DNA from: Desulfuromonas sp. SDB
Lineage (GTDB): Bacteria; SDB-A
Assembly: GCA_001412365.1 (NCBI GenBank)
Contig: LKUE01000363.1
Span: 1 to 26,876 of the forward strand
Direction of reading: 5' to 3'
Length of the DNA stretch: 26,876 nucleotides
Under the pieces are notes generated by a model. That model ran no database searches. It saw only the letters and a program-made list of their open reading frames with translations, and was not told the DNA's origin. Position 1 is the first letter of the stretch, and each line of letters starts with the position of its first letter. This document shows, one piece after another, positions 1 through 5,118 of this stretch. Position numbers and translations under genes: made by a program.

Positions 1-54
1 TTGTACTGTGATTTCTATTTACCATCTTACTGGGATTTTTATTTACCATTTCCA
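1..54. mobile_element. Probable insertion-sequence end (IS21-like)
   Basis: Positions 5-28 and 29-52 are two copies of one 24-bp unit differing at four positions. Read on the - strand, the stretch starts with TGGAAATGGTAAATAAAAAT at 54. Short repeated units next to a terminal TG (CA on the other strand) are typical of IS21-family ends, where they bind the transposase. The repeat stops exactly where the BrnT reading frame becomes recognisable (55), as expected if an element had inserted into that toxin gene. No transposase is visible because the window begins here, so the family is inferred. Confidence 0.45.
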
Positions 55-243
55 AAAGCACTATAGGATGATCCAGACTTGCTCGAGATTTCTGCAACAA
101 CCGAAGATAAACCTCGATATTTGGTAATAGGCATAATAGAAAAGAAATTCTGATCGGGTGTTATTACATACAGGGATTCCAGAATCAGAATATTATCAGT
201 ACAAAGATCGAGAGATGAGGAAGTGACACTTTATGAAGGCTAA
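55..243 (+). pseudogene. brnT: BrnT-family toxin remnant with two nonsense codons
   Basis: Reading from 55 in the frame that ends with TAA at 241-243 gives K-A-L-stop-D-D-P-D-L-L-E-I, then residues like the BrnT core (PRYLVIG, ITYRDSRIRILS, SRDEEVTLYEG). The frame is broken by TAG at 64-66 and TGA at 151-153. From memory of the family, both fall where BrnT proteins carry tryptophan (LWDDP and xWSxVITYR), so each can be explained by one G-to-A change in TGG. The 5' third is absent, replaced at 54 by a probable IS end. The 3' end overlaps the antitoxin start at 233, the normal BrnT-BrnA arrangement. BrnT is a small RelE-fold ribonuclease; this copy should be inactive. Other genes here end in TGA, which argues against reading TGA as Trp. 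Confidence 0.8.
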
Positions 244-460
244 GGATTTTGATAAGAAGTTCGATGACGGTGAGGATGTACTCAAGTATTTAGAACTTGC
301 CAAAGCCAGGTGTGAAGAACAAGAGCAAAAGAGAGTGAATGTTGACTTTCCAATCTGGATGATTCACTCTCTGGACAAAGAAGCAAAACGGTTGGGCATA
401 CCTAGGCAATCCCTGATTAAGATGCTCATCGCCAAGCATATCGAACAACAAAGAGCATAA
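233..460 (+). CDS. brnA: BrnA/CopG-type antitoxin
   Basis: This 75-residue protein has an acidic and basic N-terminus followed by the ribbon-helix-helix segment RVNVDFPIWMIHSLDKEAKR and a second helix starting GIPRQSLIKMLIAKHIE. That layout is typical of antitoxins paired with BrnT-like toxins: they bind DNA as dimers and cover the toxin. The start ATG lies inside the last codons of the toxin remnant, so the pair was translationally coupled. The toxin frame is broken while this frame is intact, so the gene is now an orphan antitoxin. It could persist as a repressor, as an anti-addiction factor against a related toxin, or simply as a remnant. A promoter upstream would have been lost with the IS insertion. 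Membership in the BrnA/CopG group is well supported; function in this cell is inferred. Confidence 0.85.
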   Translation: MKAKDFDKKFDDGEDVLKYLELAKARCEEQEQKRVNVDFPIWMIHSLDKEAKRLGIPRQSLIKMLIAKHIEQQRA

Positions 461-463
461 TTT

Positions 464-543
464 ATCTGAACAAGCGGCTGCAACGGAATTGTAGCAATGT
501 ACAGAGAGGTTAGGGGGCAATCCGCTAAGTCTTTACGTTAGAT
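464..543 (+). other. attC site 1 (after brnA)
   Basis: The left box is ATCTGAAC (464-471) followed by AAGCGGCTGC, and the right box is a perfect GTTRRRY match, GTTAGAT (537-543). Inside, AGCGG on the left side can pair with CCGCT near 521-526. The site is 80 bp long, within the usual range. Recombination would be between G537 and T538, which starts the MazEF cassette. Confidence 0.65.
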
Positions 544-576
544 TCTCAAAATCATTCAATAAATCAACAATTCTCC

Positions 577-610
577 TTGACAAATTAGATAAATGTAATT
601 ACGGTAATTA
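577..610 (+). promoter_or_regulatory. mazEF promoter and palindromic operator
   Basis: A perfect -35 hexamer TTGACA lies at 577-582. At the expected -10 distance is a perfect inverted repeat TAATTAC-G-GTAATTA (596-610) with a weak -10-like TACGGT (600-605) inside it. A palindrome over the -10 is where a MazE-type antitoxin, alone or with MazF, is expected to repress its own transcription. The repeat is directly visible; its role as an operator is inferred. Confidence 0.55.
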
Positions 611-646
611 TATATAACGAATGAAGATAAATTTAGCAAAGGAAAT

Positions 647-919
647 ATGATGACCGTTAAAACAAAAAATGTCAAATTGATTCAAATAGGAAATTCAAAA
701 GGAATTAGATTACCTAAACCACTATTGAAAAAATATGGATTTAGCGAATCAATCATCATTGAAGAATTGGAGAATGGTATTTTACTGAAAAGAACAGATA
801 AAAAATTAAGTTGGGAAGATACATACAAAGCAATAGCAATGGAGAATGAAGATTGGTCAGATTTTGATGTTGCTTTGATGGAAGGGATTGATGATGACTT
901 TGATTCCGAAAAGATATGA
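647..919 (+). CDS. mazE: MazE-type antitoxin (AbrB/SpoVT fold)
   Basis: The N-terminal 50 residues match the swapped-hairpin AbrB DNA-binding domain of MazE: VKLIQIGNSKGIRLPKPLL followed by an acidic beta hairpin and GILLKR. The C-terminal 40 residues are very acidic (AMENEDWSDFDVALMEGIDDDFD), the kind of flexible tail that wraps the toxin. Length (90 aa) is normal. AAAGGA at 638-643 precedes ATG 647; a second ATG follows at 650. It overlaps the MazF frame downstream, so the two are co-translated. It should neutralise MazF and repress the pair through the palindrome at 596-610. The pair fills one integron cassette (538-1380), where toxin-antitoxin modules are common and thought to stabilise the array. 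Confidence 0.9.
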   Translation: MMTVKTKNVKLIQIGNSKGIRLPKPLLKKYGFSESIIIEELENGILLKRTDKKLSWEDTYKAIAMENEDWSDFDVALMEGIDDDFDSEKI

Positions 920-1226
920 AATTTATTATGCCGATCTTAATCCTGCCTTAGGAAGTGAATACAAGAAAATAAGACCAGTTTGCATCATCAGTCAGGATGA
1001 AATGAATAGACATTTAGAATCAGTTGTTATTTGTCCGATAACAACAAGAATTCATAAGAAATGGCGGAGCCGAATTATAATACAATGTGCTGGAAAAAAT
1101 GCAGAAATTGCTGTTGATCAGATCAGGACAATCAGTAAACAAAGATTGCGAAAGAAAATTGATCAACTTAATCTTGATGATGCTCAAAAATTACGACTAT
1201 TAATAACTGAAATGTATGGCGAATAA
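891..1226 (+). CDS. mazF: MazF-type endoribonuclease toxin
   Basis: This protein of about 111 residues carries the PemK/MazF signature: RYEIYYADLNPALGSEYKKI, then RPVCIISQDEMN, VVICPITT, and a C-terminal part with AVDQIRTISKQRL. Family members cut mRNA at short specific sequences through a conserved Arg and Thr in the RP and PITT segments, both present here. Three start codons lie close together: TTG 888, ATG 891 and ATG 894. GGAAGGG at 880-886 is best spaced for 891 or 894. The gene overlaps the 3' end of mazE by about 29 bp, the normal order and coupling. Nothing is missing, so it is probably an active toxin. The cleavage sequence cannot be predicted. Confidence 0.9.
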   Translation: MMTLIPKRYEIYYADLNPALGSEYKKIRPVCIISQDEMNRHLESVVICPITTRIHKKWRSRIIIQCAGKNAEIAVDQIRTISKQRLRKKIDQLNLDDAQKLRLLITEMYGE

Positions 1227-1256
1227 TTTTATTTTTTGCTTGTAAAATAAAGGAAA

Positions 1257-1386
1257 ATATAACAAGTCGTTGAACTCTGTGCCCAACCGTTTTCTCTCAG
1301 GATGGAGTTCACTGGTAAATTTTGCTATGCTGTGGTTGATCGATGTACAGGTTGGTTTGTCGGGTCCGGTTAACTTTGCGATAGAC
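1257..1386 (+). other. attC site 2 (after mazF)
   Basis: The left box is ATATAAC (1257-1263) with AAGTCGTTGAACTC after it. The right box is GATAGAC (1380-1386), one change from GTTAGAC. The segment GGTCCGGTTAAC near the right end is roughly complementary to the left arm around GTTGAACTCTGTGCC. The length of about 130 bp resembles the long attC sites of chromosomal integrons. Confidence 0.65.
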
Positions 1387-1420
1387 AGTTTTAGACATAC
1401 TAAACTGCAAAGGAGTCTGG

Positions 1421-2182
1421 TTGTTTCATGATCATGCCACACCTCTCGTTATAGCCTATTTGATCGCTTTGGGCGGATGGTTGCTAGCAAACCGTGTTTT
1501 TCCTGGCATTTGGCAAAGTAAGTCGGATGAAGTCATTGCTAAGCCCCGTGTGGAGTTCGGATATGCTCTTCTCGGTGTAATTGGTATTCTCGTAATGGGG
1601 ATGCTGTGGACAAAAGGTATACGAATTCCAGAAAGTGGTATGTTTGCTTCCATCTCGGGTGCACTTAATCAGATTCTGATTTTCATGCCTATAATCCTTG
1701 TTATGGTAATTCGCAGGCAATCGTGGGATACAGCATGGATTCCCAAAGATCGGATATGGATTCGAATTCTAGTGGGGCTCATTTTAGCTAGCTTAGCCGT
1801 CACCACGTACTCAATTTTGCGAGTTGGCGCAGATTCACCATGGACAATTATTGTTAGAATTTGGAGATATGAGCATCTTGACAAAATTGTACAAGTGTTT
1901 CTCGAGGATCTTACGATCGCAATTTTGTTTATTCGTTTAGCAAAAATAATCGGACATGCATGGGCTACAGTTGTCGTTGCGTGCCTTTTTGCTGCTGGGC
2001 ACATCCCGGTGATGGTGTCACAGGGAACTACTTGGTTGGAGTTGTATGGATTACTTCGAGATGCTGGGCTAGGGGTTGCTGTAATCCTGATTCTTCAAAA
2101 ATCGCGCGACTTTATTTGGTTCTGGTTCATACACTTTTGTATGGACATGACTCAGTTCAATGGTATAAGTGGTGTTGGATGA
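1421..2182 (+). CDS. CPBP-family intramembrane protease (cassette gene)
   Basis: A 253-residue protein with about seven hydrophobic segments (around residues 8-25, 48-62, 82-96, 112-128, 165-180, 184-200 and 215-232). Three conserved CPBP/Abi motifs are in order: LEDLTIAILFIRLA (Glu with Arg after it; the usual EExxxR is reduced to one Glu), CLFAAGHIP (FxxxH) and WFIHFCMDM (HxxxD). These Glu and His residues form the predicted active site of membrane proteases of the Rce1 type; bacterial members have been linked to bacteriocin immunity and peptide processing. The start is a TTG at 1421, chosen because AAAGGAG sits at 1409-1415 and no early in-frame ATG exists. Only about 35 bp separate the attC end from the start, so the gene probably lacks a promoter of its own. 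Confidence 0.8.
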   Translation: MFHDHATPLVIAYLIALGGWLLANRVFPGIWQSKSDEVIAKPRVEFGYALLGVIGILVMGMLWTKGIRIPESGMFASISGALNQILIFMPIILVMVIRRQSWDTAWIPKDRIWIRILVGLILASLAVTTYSILRVGADSPWTIIVRIWRYEHLDKIVQVFLEDLTIAILFIRLAKIIGHAWATVVVACLFAAGHIPVMVSQGTTWLELYGLLRDAGLGVAVILILQKSRDFIWFWFIHFCMDMTQFNGISGVG

Positions 2183-2207
2183 TTAAGTTAATGGAGGAAT
2201 ATTAACT

Positions 2208-2341
2208 GTCTAACTATCGCATACAGCTGAAGACTCTGCCCTGTCATAGCTCTGGCAGGGGCAGCGACTGGCATACACTGGCTTGGTCTATCGGCCAGAG
2301 CCGCGCCAGGTCATCCCTAGCTGATACGAGGGATGTTAGCT
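2208..2341 (+). other. attC site 3 (after CPBP gene)
   Basis: The left box GTCTAAC (2208-2214) fits RYYYAAC exactly and is followed by TATCGCATACAGCTGAAG. The right end carries AGCTGATACGAGGGAT and then GTTAGCT (2335-2341). The arms CATACAGCT and AGCTGATACG are roughly complementary. The left box pairs with the start of this same cassette (ATAGAC at 1381-1386) with one mismatch, as expected for a circularised cassette. Confidence 0.75.
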
Positions 2342-2350
2342 CTCTAGAGA

Positions 2351-2911
2351 ATGACGATACGTAAACCCAGGTATAAGACGCTTCGGGATATCCTTGCGAA
2401 CGAGTTTGTGACAGAGGAAGATTCGGTGACTGCCGACTTGATTAAGTCCCTTCGCCATGTGAAGCGCGAAAAGGTTCTCACAAAGCGTGAGCTGATCGCG
2501 ATCTGTCGCTGGAAGAGCCCACGTGCAATCCGGCATATCAAAGCAAATCACCCAGCAACCGTCAGACGGCTGACCTTAAAGGTTTTCTCGACTCGAAGTG
2601 AACAGAAAAGAATAGAATACCTCACGAAGCTTCGCGGAGTCAGCCTTCCAATGGCCTCGGCGATTCTCACCCTCGTGGATCCCAAACGGTATGGGGTAAT
2701 CGACATCCGTGTCTGGCAACTCCTATTCGCGATCAACTCGGTTCGCAAGAATCCGAAGGGAATTGGCTTTACCTTCAAGAACTGGTATAACTACCTCTGT
2801 AAGCTCCGGTATCATGCGAAGGAACTTGGTGTTTCCGTACGTGCCGTGGAGCGTACGCTCTTCTACTACCATCGGGAGATTCAGGTTGGTGTCCTTTACA
2901 ATGTAGAATGA
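2351..2911 (+). CDS. Helix-hairpin-helix (HhH-GPD-like) protein of unknown role
   Basis: This 186-residue basic protein contains LRGVSLPMASAIL (residues 94-106), a good helix-hairpin-helix motif, followed by VDPKRYGVIDIRVW with Asp118. DNA glycosylases of the HhH-GPD superfamily carry their catalytic Asp shortly after this hairpin in a similar context. The hairpin and Asp are visible, but the protein is shorter than typical glycosylases and no iron-sulfur Cys cluster or catalytic Lys after the hairpin is apparent. A DNA-binding or base-excision-like role is plausible; substrate unknown. ATG 2351 lies only 16 bp after the cassette boundary with a weak GAGA upstream, so transcription must come from elsewhere. 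Its base composition is visibly more GC-rich than its neighbours, a sign of separate origin. Confidence 0.6.
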   Translation: MTIRKPRYKTLRDILANEFVTEEDSVTADLIKSLRHVKREKVLTKRELIAICRWKSPRAIRHIKANHPATVRRLTLKVFSTRSEQKRIEYLTKLRGVSLPMASAILTLVDPKRYGVIDIRVWQLLFAINSVRKNPKGIGFTFKNWYNYLCKLRYHAKELGVSVRAVERTLFYYHREIQVGVLYNVE

Positions 2912-2913
2912 AC

Positions 2914-2984
2914 ACCGAACAAGGCGCTCCACCGGACGGTAATTCTGCTGCGCTCCATTGCCGCTGCTGATTTTAACGTTATAT
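2914..2984 (+). other. attC site 4 (after HhH gene)
   Basis: Left box ACCGAAC (2914-2920) followed by AAGGCGCTCCACCGGACGG, right box GTTATAT (2978-2984). This is close to the classic short attC layout of about 70 bp. The left box pairs poorly with the start of its own cassette (TTAGCT), so one of the boxes may have been exchanged. The right box pairs exactly with the left box of attC 5, marking the next cassette. Confidence 0.7.
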
Positions 2985-3050
2985 TGCCTAAAGTTATAAA
3001 TTAGACATAATAAATATTTTCATTATAATAGATCCGAATCAAAAGATAAA

Positions 3051-3079
3051 TTGACAATGTATATACAAAATTCTATTAT
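3051..3079 (+). promoter_or_regulatory. Promoter with palindromic operator for second BrnT/CopG pair
   Basis: TTGACA (3051-3056), a 17-bp spacer and TATTAT (3074-3079) form a near-consensus sigma-70 promoter. The spacer holds a perfect palindrome TGTATATACA (3058-3067), the kind of site bound by ribbon-helix-helix antitoxins. The predicted transcription start falls about at the ATG (3085), so the toxin message would be leaderless. Confidence 0.75.
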
Positions 3080-3084
3080 TTAAA

Positions 3085-3351
3085 ATGGATATAATCTGGG
3101 ATAAAAATAAAAATGATCTACTGAAACTAAGCAGGAATATATCTTTTGAAGAAATAAGTGAAAAAATAGTTAATAAAGAATACATCGATATAATAGAGAA
3201 TCCAATAAGAGAAGATCAATTATATTTTATAATGAGCATTAATAATTATATTTGGATATTGCTATTTATTATTGATGAAAAATTAAATATTGTATTAAAA
3301 ACAGCCTTTCCGAGTAGGAAGTTCAATATGAAATATGGAGGGAGAAAATGA
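3085..3351 (+). CDS. BrnT-like toxin
   Basis: An 88-residue protein beginning MDIIWDKNKNDLLKLSRNIS, close to the BrnT opening (hydrophobic-x-W-D-x-x-K, then a helix and SFEEI). It continues with a strand-rich core (QLYFIMSINNYIWILLFIID) and ends KTAFPSRKFNMKYGG, as in many short BrnT/RelE-fold toxins whose C-terminal Arg and Tyr/Lys residues act in RNA cleavage. No Shine-Dalgarno sequence lies upstream of ATG 3085; the -10 box ends five bases before it, so translation may start on a leaderless message. The frame overlaps the antitoxin by four bases (ATGA at 3348-3351). Very AT-rich, unlike the preceding cassette. Assignment to BrnT-like toxins is by pattern and partner; divergence from the classical family is considerable. 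Confidence 0.75.
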   Translation: MDIIWDKNKNDLLKLSRNISFEEISEKIVNKEYIDIIENPIREDQLYFIMSINNYIWILLFIIDEKLNIVLKTAFPSRKFNMKYGGRK

Positions 3352-3659
3352 ATAATAAATATAAACTCACAGAAGAAGAAAAGATAATAGAAGAGGAATT
3401 AGATAATTATAAAGCTGTAACAGGGAAAAAAAGAGAAAAAATAGAAAAAATAATTGAAAATGCAAAGAAGAATAAAGCAATAAGTTTACGCATGACAAAT
3501 TTTGATCTTAAAAAAATAAAGGAAAAAGCAAAAGATGAAGGAATACCATATCAGACATTGATAACAAATATTCTTCATAAATATATTACAAACCAATTAT
3601 TTGATAAAGAAGAAATGCTAAAAACTATAAGATTATTAAAAGAAGAAAAGGCAATATAA
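3348..3659 (+). CDS. CopG/BrnA-like antitoxin
   Basis: A 103-residue, highly charged protein. Residues 44-83 form the probable ribbon-helix-helix domain: KAISLRMTNFDLKKIKEKAK, then DEGIPYQTLITNILHKYIT, the pattern of CopG antitoxins that follow BrnT-like toxins. The N-terminal 40 residues are predicted helical and rich in Glu and Lys, probably the toxin-contacting part. It starts at the ATGA overlap with the toxin stop, so the two are coupled. It likely represses the promoter at 3051-3079 through the TGTATATACA palindrome. Its stop codon TAA (3657-3659) is embedded in the left box of attC 5, a compact arrangement seen in cassettes. Confidence 0.8.
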   Translation: MNNKYKLTEEEKIIEEELDNYKAVTGKKREKIEKIIENAKKNKAISLRMTNFDLKKIKEKAKDEGIPYQTLITNILHKYITNQLFDKEEMLKTIRLLKEEKAI

Positions 3660-3786
3660 CAACCACTTGGAGTTGAACTGACGGTGAATATGGCAAAGAA
3701 GATGTTGAATTTGAGAACTGGAGTAAAATGGTTAAAAAAATAGGCTAATTAAAAATAGCACCAGGATATTCAAGTTAACATTAGAC
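3654..3786 (+). other. attC site 5 (after second toxin-antitoxin pair)
   Basis: Left box ATATAAC (3654-3660), overlapping the antitoxin stop codon, then AACCACTTGGAGTTGAAC. Right end CAAGTTAAC and ATTAGAC (3780-3786), one change from GTTAGAC. The left box is the exact reverse complement of GTTATAT at the start of this cassette (2978-2984). Length is about 133 bp. Confidence 0.7.
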
Positions 3787-3833
3787 TGTACATAAAATTA
3801 AGTATTTATTGACATAAAGATAAAGAGTATTAC

Positions 3834-4835
3834 ATGGAAAAAGCCGTTTCAACTTTCTTGACGGATACTGTGATCCAAGAAGCTGGAAAGCTCTTCGGGG
3901 CAACATCATCTTCATATCGCCTGATTAGTGATGTTGAAAACTTTGTGTATGAATATCAGCGAGGTAACGCATCATGTATTTTACGAATTACACACCATTC
4001 ACATCGCACCTGGCACCAAATCATGGGAGAATTGGATTGGATAAACTATTTATCCAACCACGGAATCAATGTTCTAAAAGTGCTTCATTCTGTTAAAGGC
4101 GCCCTGGTGGAGACGATTAAAGGGACTCAGGGGTGTTTTTTTGTCACTGCATTTCGTAAGATCAAAGGCACATCACTTCTAGAATCGGATGCTTGGACAT
4201 CATCTGTCTATACTGAATGGGGAAGAGTGATGGGCAAGATGCATCGTGTAACCCAGCATTATTGTCCCCTGGAGTCTTCTTGGCGGCGACCAACTTGGCA
4301 GGAGAATGATCTACTTGTGAAACGAACAGAGTATCTTGCCGGACAAACACATCTCCTCGAGAGAATTCAGGATATACTCAATATGGTAATTCAACTTCCA
4401 CAAGACCCTGATGCCTATGGGCTTATACATGGAGATTTTACTGACGTGAACTATTTTCTGCATAATGATCAGATCATTGTCTTTGATTTTGATGATAGTG
4501 AGTATCACTGGTTTGTCTATGATATTGCCGTCGTCCTGCATGATACTGTGCCATGGTTGCCACATTACGGAATGACACTTGATGAGTTTGTGAAATTCTT
4601 TTGGACTCGCTTTTATACTGGATATTTAACTGAACATTCTCTGACTGCATATTGGCTTCAGCAATTACCGCTATTTCTGAAACTTCGTGAGATCATGGTG
4701 TATCTATTTTTTCACAAGAAATGGGAACTGGATGCCCTAACGGAACGGCAGCAAACTCTTTTGTCCAGTTATAAAAACAATCTAGAGAATGACATCAGGA
4801 AATACAATGTATCTTTTGTGGAAGATCTTAAATAA
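3834..4835 (+). CDS. Aminoglycoside-phosphotransferase-fold kinase
   Basis: A 333-residue protein of the APH/choline kinase/homoserine kinase II superfamily. The catalytic loop is IHGDFTDVNYFL (residues 198-209), with Asp201 as the predicted base and Asn206 as a metal ligand, followed by IIVFDFDDSEYHWFVYDIA (214-232) holding the metal-binding Asp. The N-terminal lobe has the strand pattern ENFVYEYQ and CILRITH, with the usual EVE/Lys-type contacts not obvious. Such kinases phosphorylate small hydroxylated molecules; the family includes antibiotic-inactivating enzymes, but also SrkA-like and other kinases, so resistance cannot be claimed. Being the sole gene of an integron cassette makes a selectable role plausible. 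AAAGAG at 3822-3827 is a weak ribosome site; TTGACA at 3809-3814 has no well-placed -10. Confidence 0.8.
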   Translation: MEKAVSTFLTDTVIQEAGKLFGATSSSYRLISDVENFVYEYQRGNASCILRITHHSHRTWHQIMGELDWINYLSNHGINVLKVLHSVKGALVETIKGTQGCFFVTAFRKIKGTSLLESDAWTSSVYTEWGRVMGKMHRVTQHYCPLESSWRRPTWQENDLLVKRTEYLAGQTHLLERIQDILNMVIQLPQDPDAYGLIHGDFTDVNYFLHNDQIIVFDFDDSEYHWFVYDIAVVLHDTVPWLPHYGMTLDEFVKFFWTRFYTGYLTEHSLTAYWLQQLPLFLKLREIMVYLFFHKKWELDALTERQQTLLSSYKNNLENDIRKYNVSFVEDLK

Positions 4836-4847
4836 GAAAGAATTATT

Positions 4848-4980
4848 GCCTAACAAGCAACTACAACCGACCTTTATACGAATGCCTGCGAGTTTAGTAC
4901 CTGTGCAGAGTTATCCGTTGTCGGTCAGGTATACTGCCTGCTTCATCGTTGTCAAAGGCGGCTGAGCAGGATCGTTATCT
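4848..4980 (+). other. attC site 6 (after kinase gene; imperfect arms)
   Basis: The left box GCCTAAC (4848-4854) fits RYYYAAC exactly and is followed by AAGCAACTACAACCGACC. The right box is GTTATCT (4974-4980). Unlike the other sites, the left arm is not clearly complementary to the sequence just before the right box (GGCTGAGCAGGATC); a possible partner, GTTGTCGGTC, lies internally at 4917-4926. The left box pairs with the start of its own cassette (TTAGAC, 3781-3786) with one mismatch. Confidence 0.55.
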
Positions 4981-5015
4981 TAAAAATGATATGAAAAAAC
5001 AGAAAAGTATGCTTA

Positions 5016-5055
5016 TTGACAATCTTGACAGAATGTTGTATATCTTAAATATAAT
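5016..5055 (+). promoter_or_regulatory. Promoter(s) for leader RNA and NYN nuclease
   Basis: Two TTGACA hexamers occur at 5016-5021 and 5025-5030. The first has TATATC at 5039-5044 with a 17-bp spacer; the second has a perfect TATAAT at 5050-5055 with a 19-bp spacer. Either would start transcription between about 5051 and 5063, just ahead of the two hairpins. The doubled -35 is unusual and suggests strong or alternative initiation. Confidence 0.7.
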
Positions 5056-5056
5056 C

Positions 5057-5114
5057 ATCCCTAGTGGGATTTATCTCACTAGCCACCTCTGGGTTACGAT
5101 CCAGAGGTTTTTTT
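5057..5114 (+). ncRNA. Structured leader RNA upstream of NYN nuclease
   Basis: Hairpin 1 pairs CTAGTGGGA (5061-5069) with TCTCACTAG (5074-5082) around a TTTA loop, nine pairs including one G-U. Hairpin 2 pairs CCTCTGG (5086-5092) with CCAGAGG (5101-5107) around GTTACGAT and is followed by seven T. ATCCC (5057-5061) can instead pair with GGGAT (5066-5070), which excludes hairpin 1. The RNA would be about 50 nt, bounded by a strong promoter and a terminator-like end, with the nuclease start five bases further on. It may be a separate small RNA, an attenuator, or a substrate/inhibitor of the nuclease. I cannot match it to a named RNA family. Confidence 0.6.
5086..5114 (+). terminator. Terminator-like hairpin in the leader, overlapping the ribosome site
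   Basis: A perfect 7-bp GC-rich stem (5086-5092 with 5101-5107) with an 8-nt loop runs into TTTTTTT (5108-5114), the form of a rho-independent terminator. Its right arm ends in AGAGG, the only Shine-Dalgarno-like sequence before ATG 5119 (11-nt spacing), so the hairpin could also hide the ribosome site. Confidence 0.75.
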
Positions 5115-5118
5115 ATAT

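Noticed and set aside
151-153. TGA in the BrnT frame as selenocysteine or as a Trp codon
   Set aside because: The second broken position is TAG, no SECIS-like hairpin was seen just after the TGA, and several normal genes here end in TGA. Two nonsense mutations are simpler.
1669-2004. Open frame on the - strand inside the cassette CPBP gene
   Set aside because: Opposite a protein with all three CPBP motifs; no domain or ribosome site of its own.
5057-5114. A classical type III antitoxin repeat array before the NYN gene
   Set aside because: The leader contains two different hairpins, not tandem copies of one unit, and the protein is not of the ToxN fold.
4835-5118. A small protein gene between the kinase and the NYN gene
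   Set aside because: No frame of useful length; the stretch is explained by attC 6, the promoter and the leader RNA.
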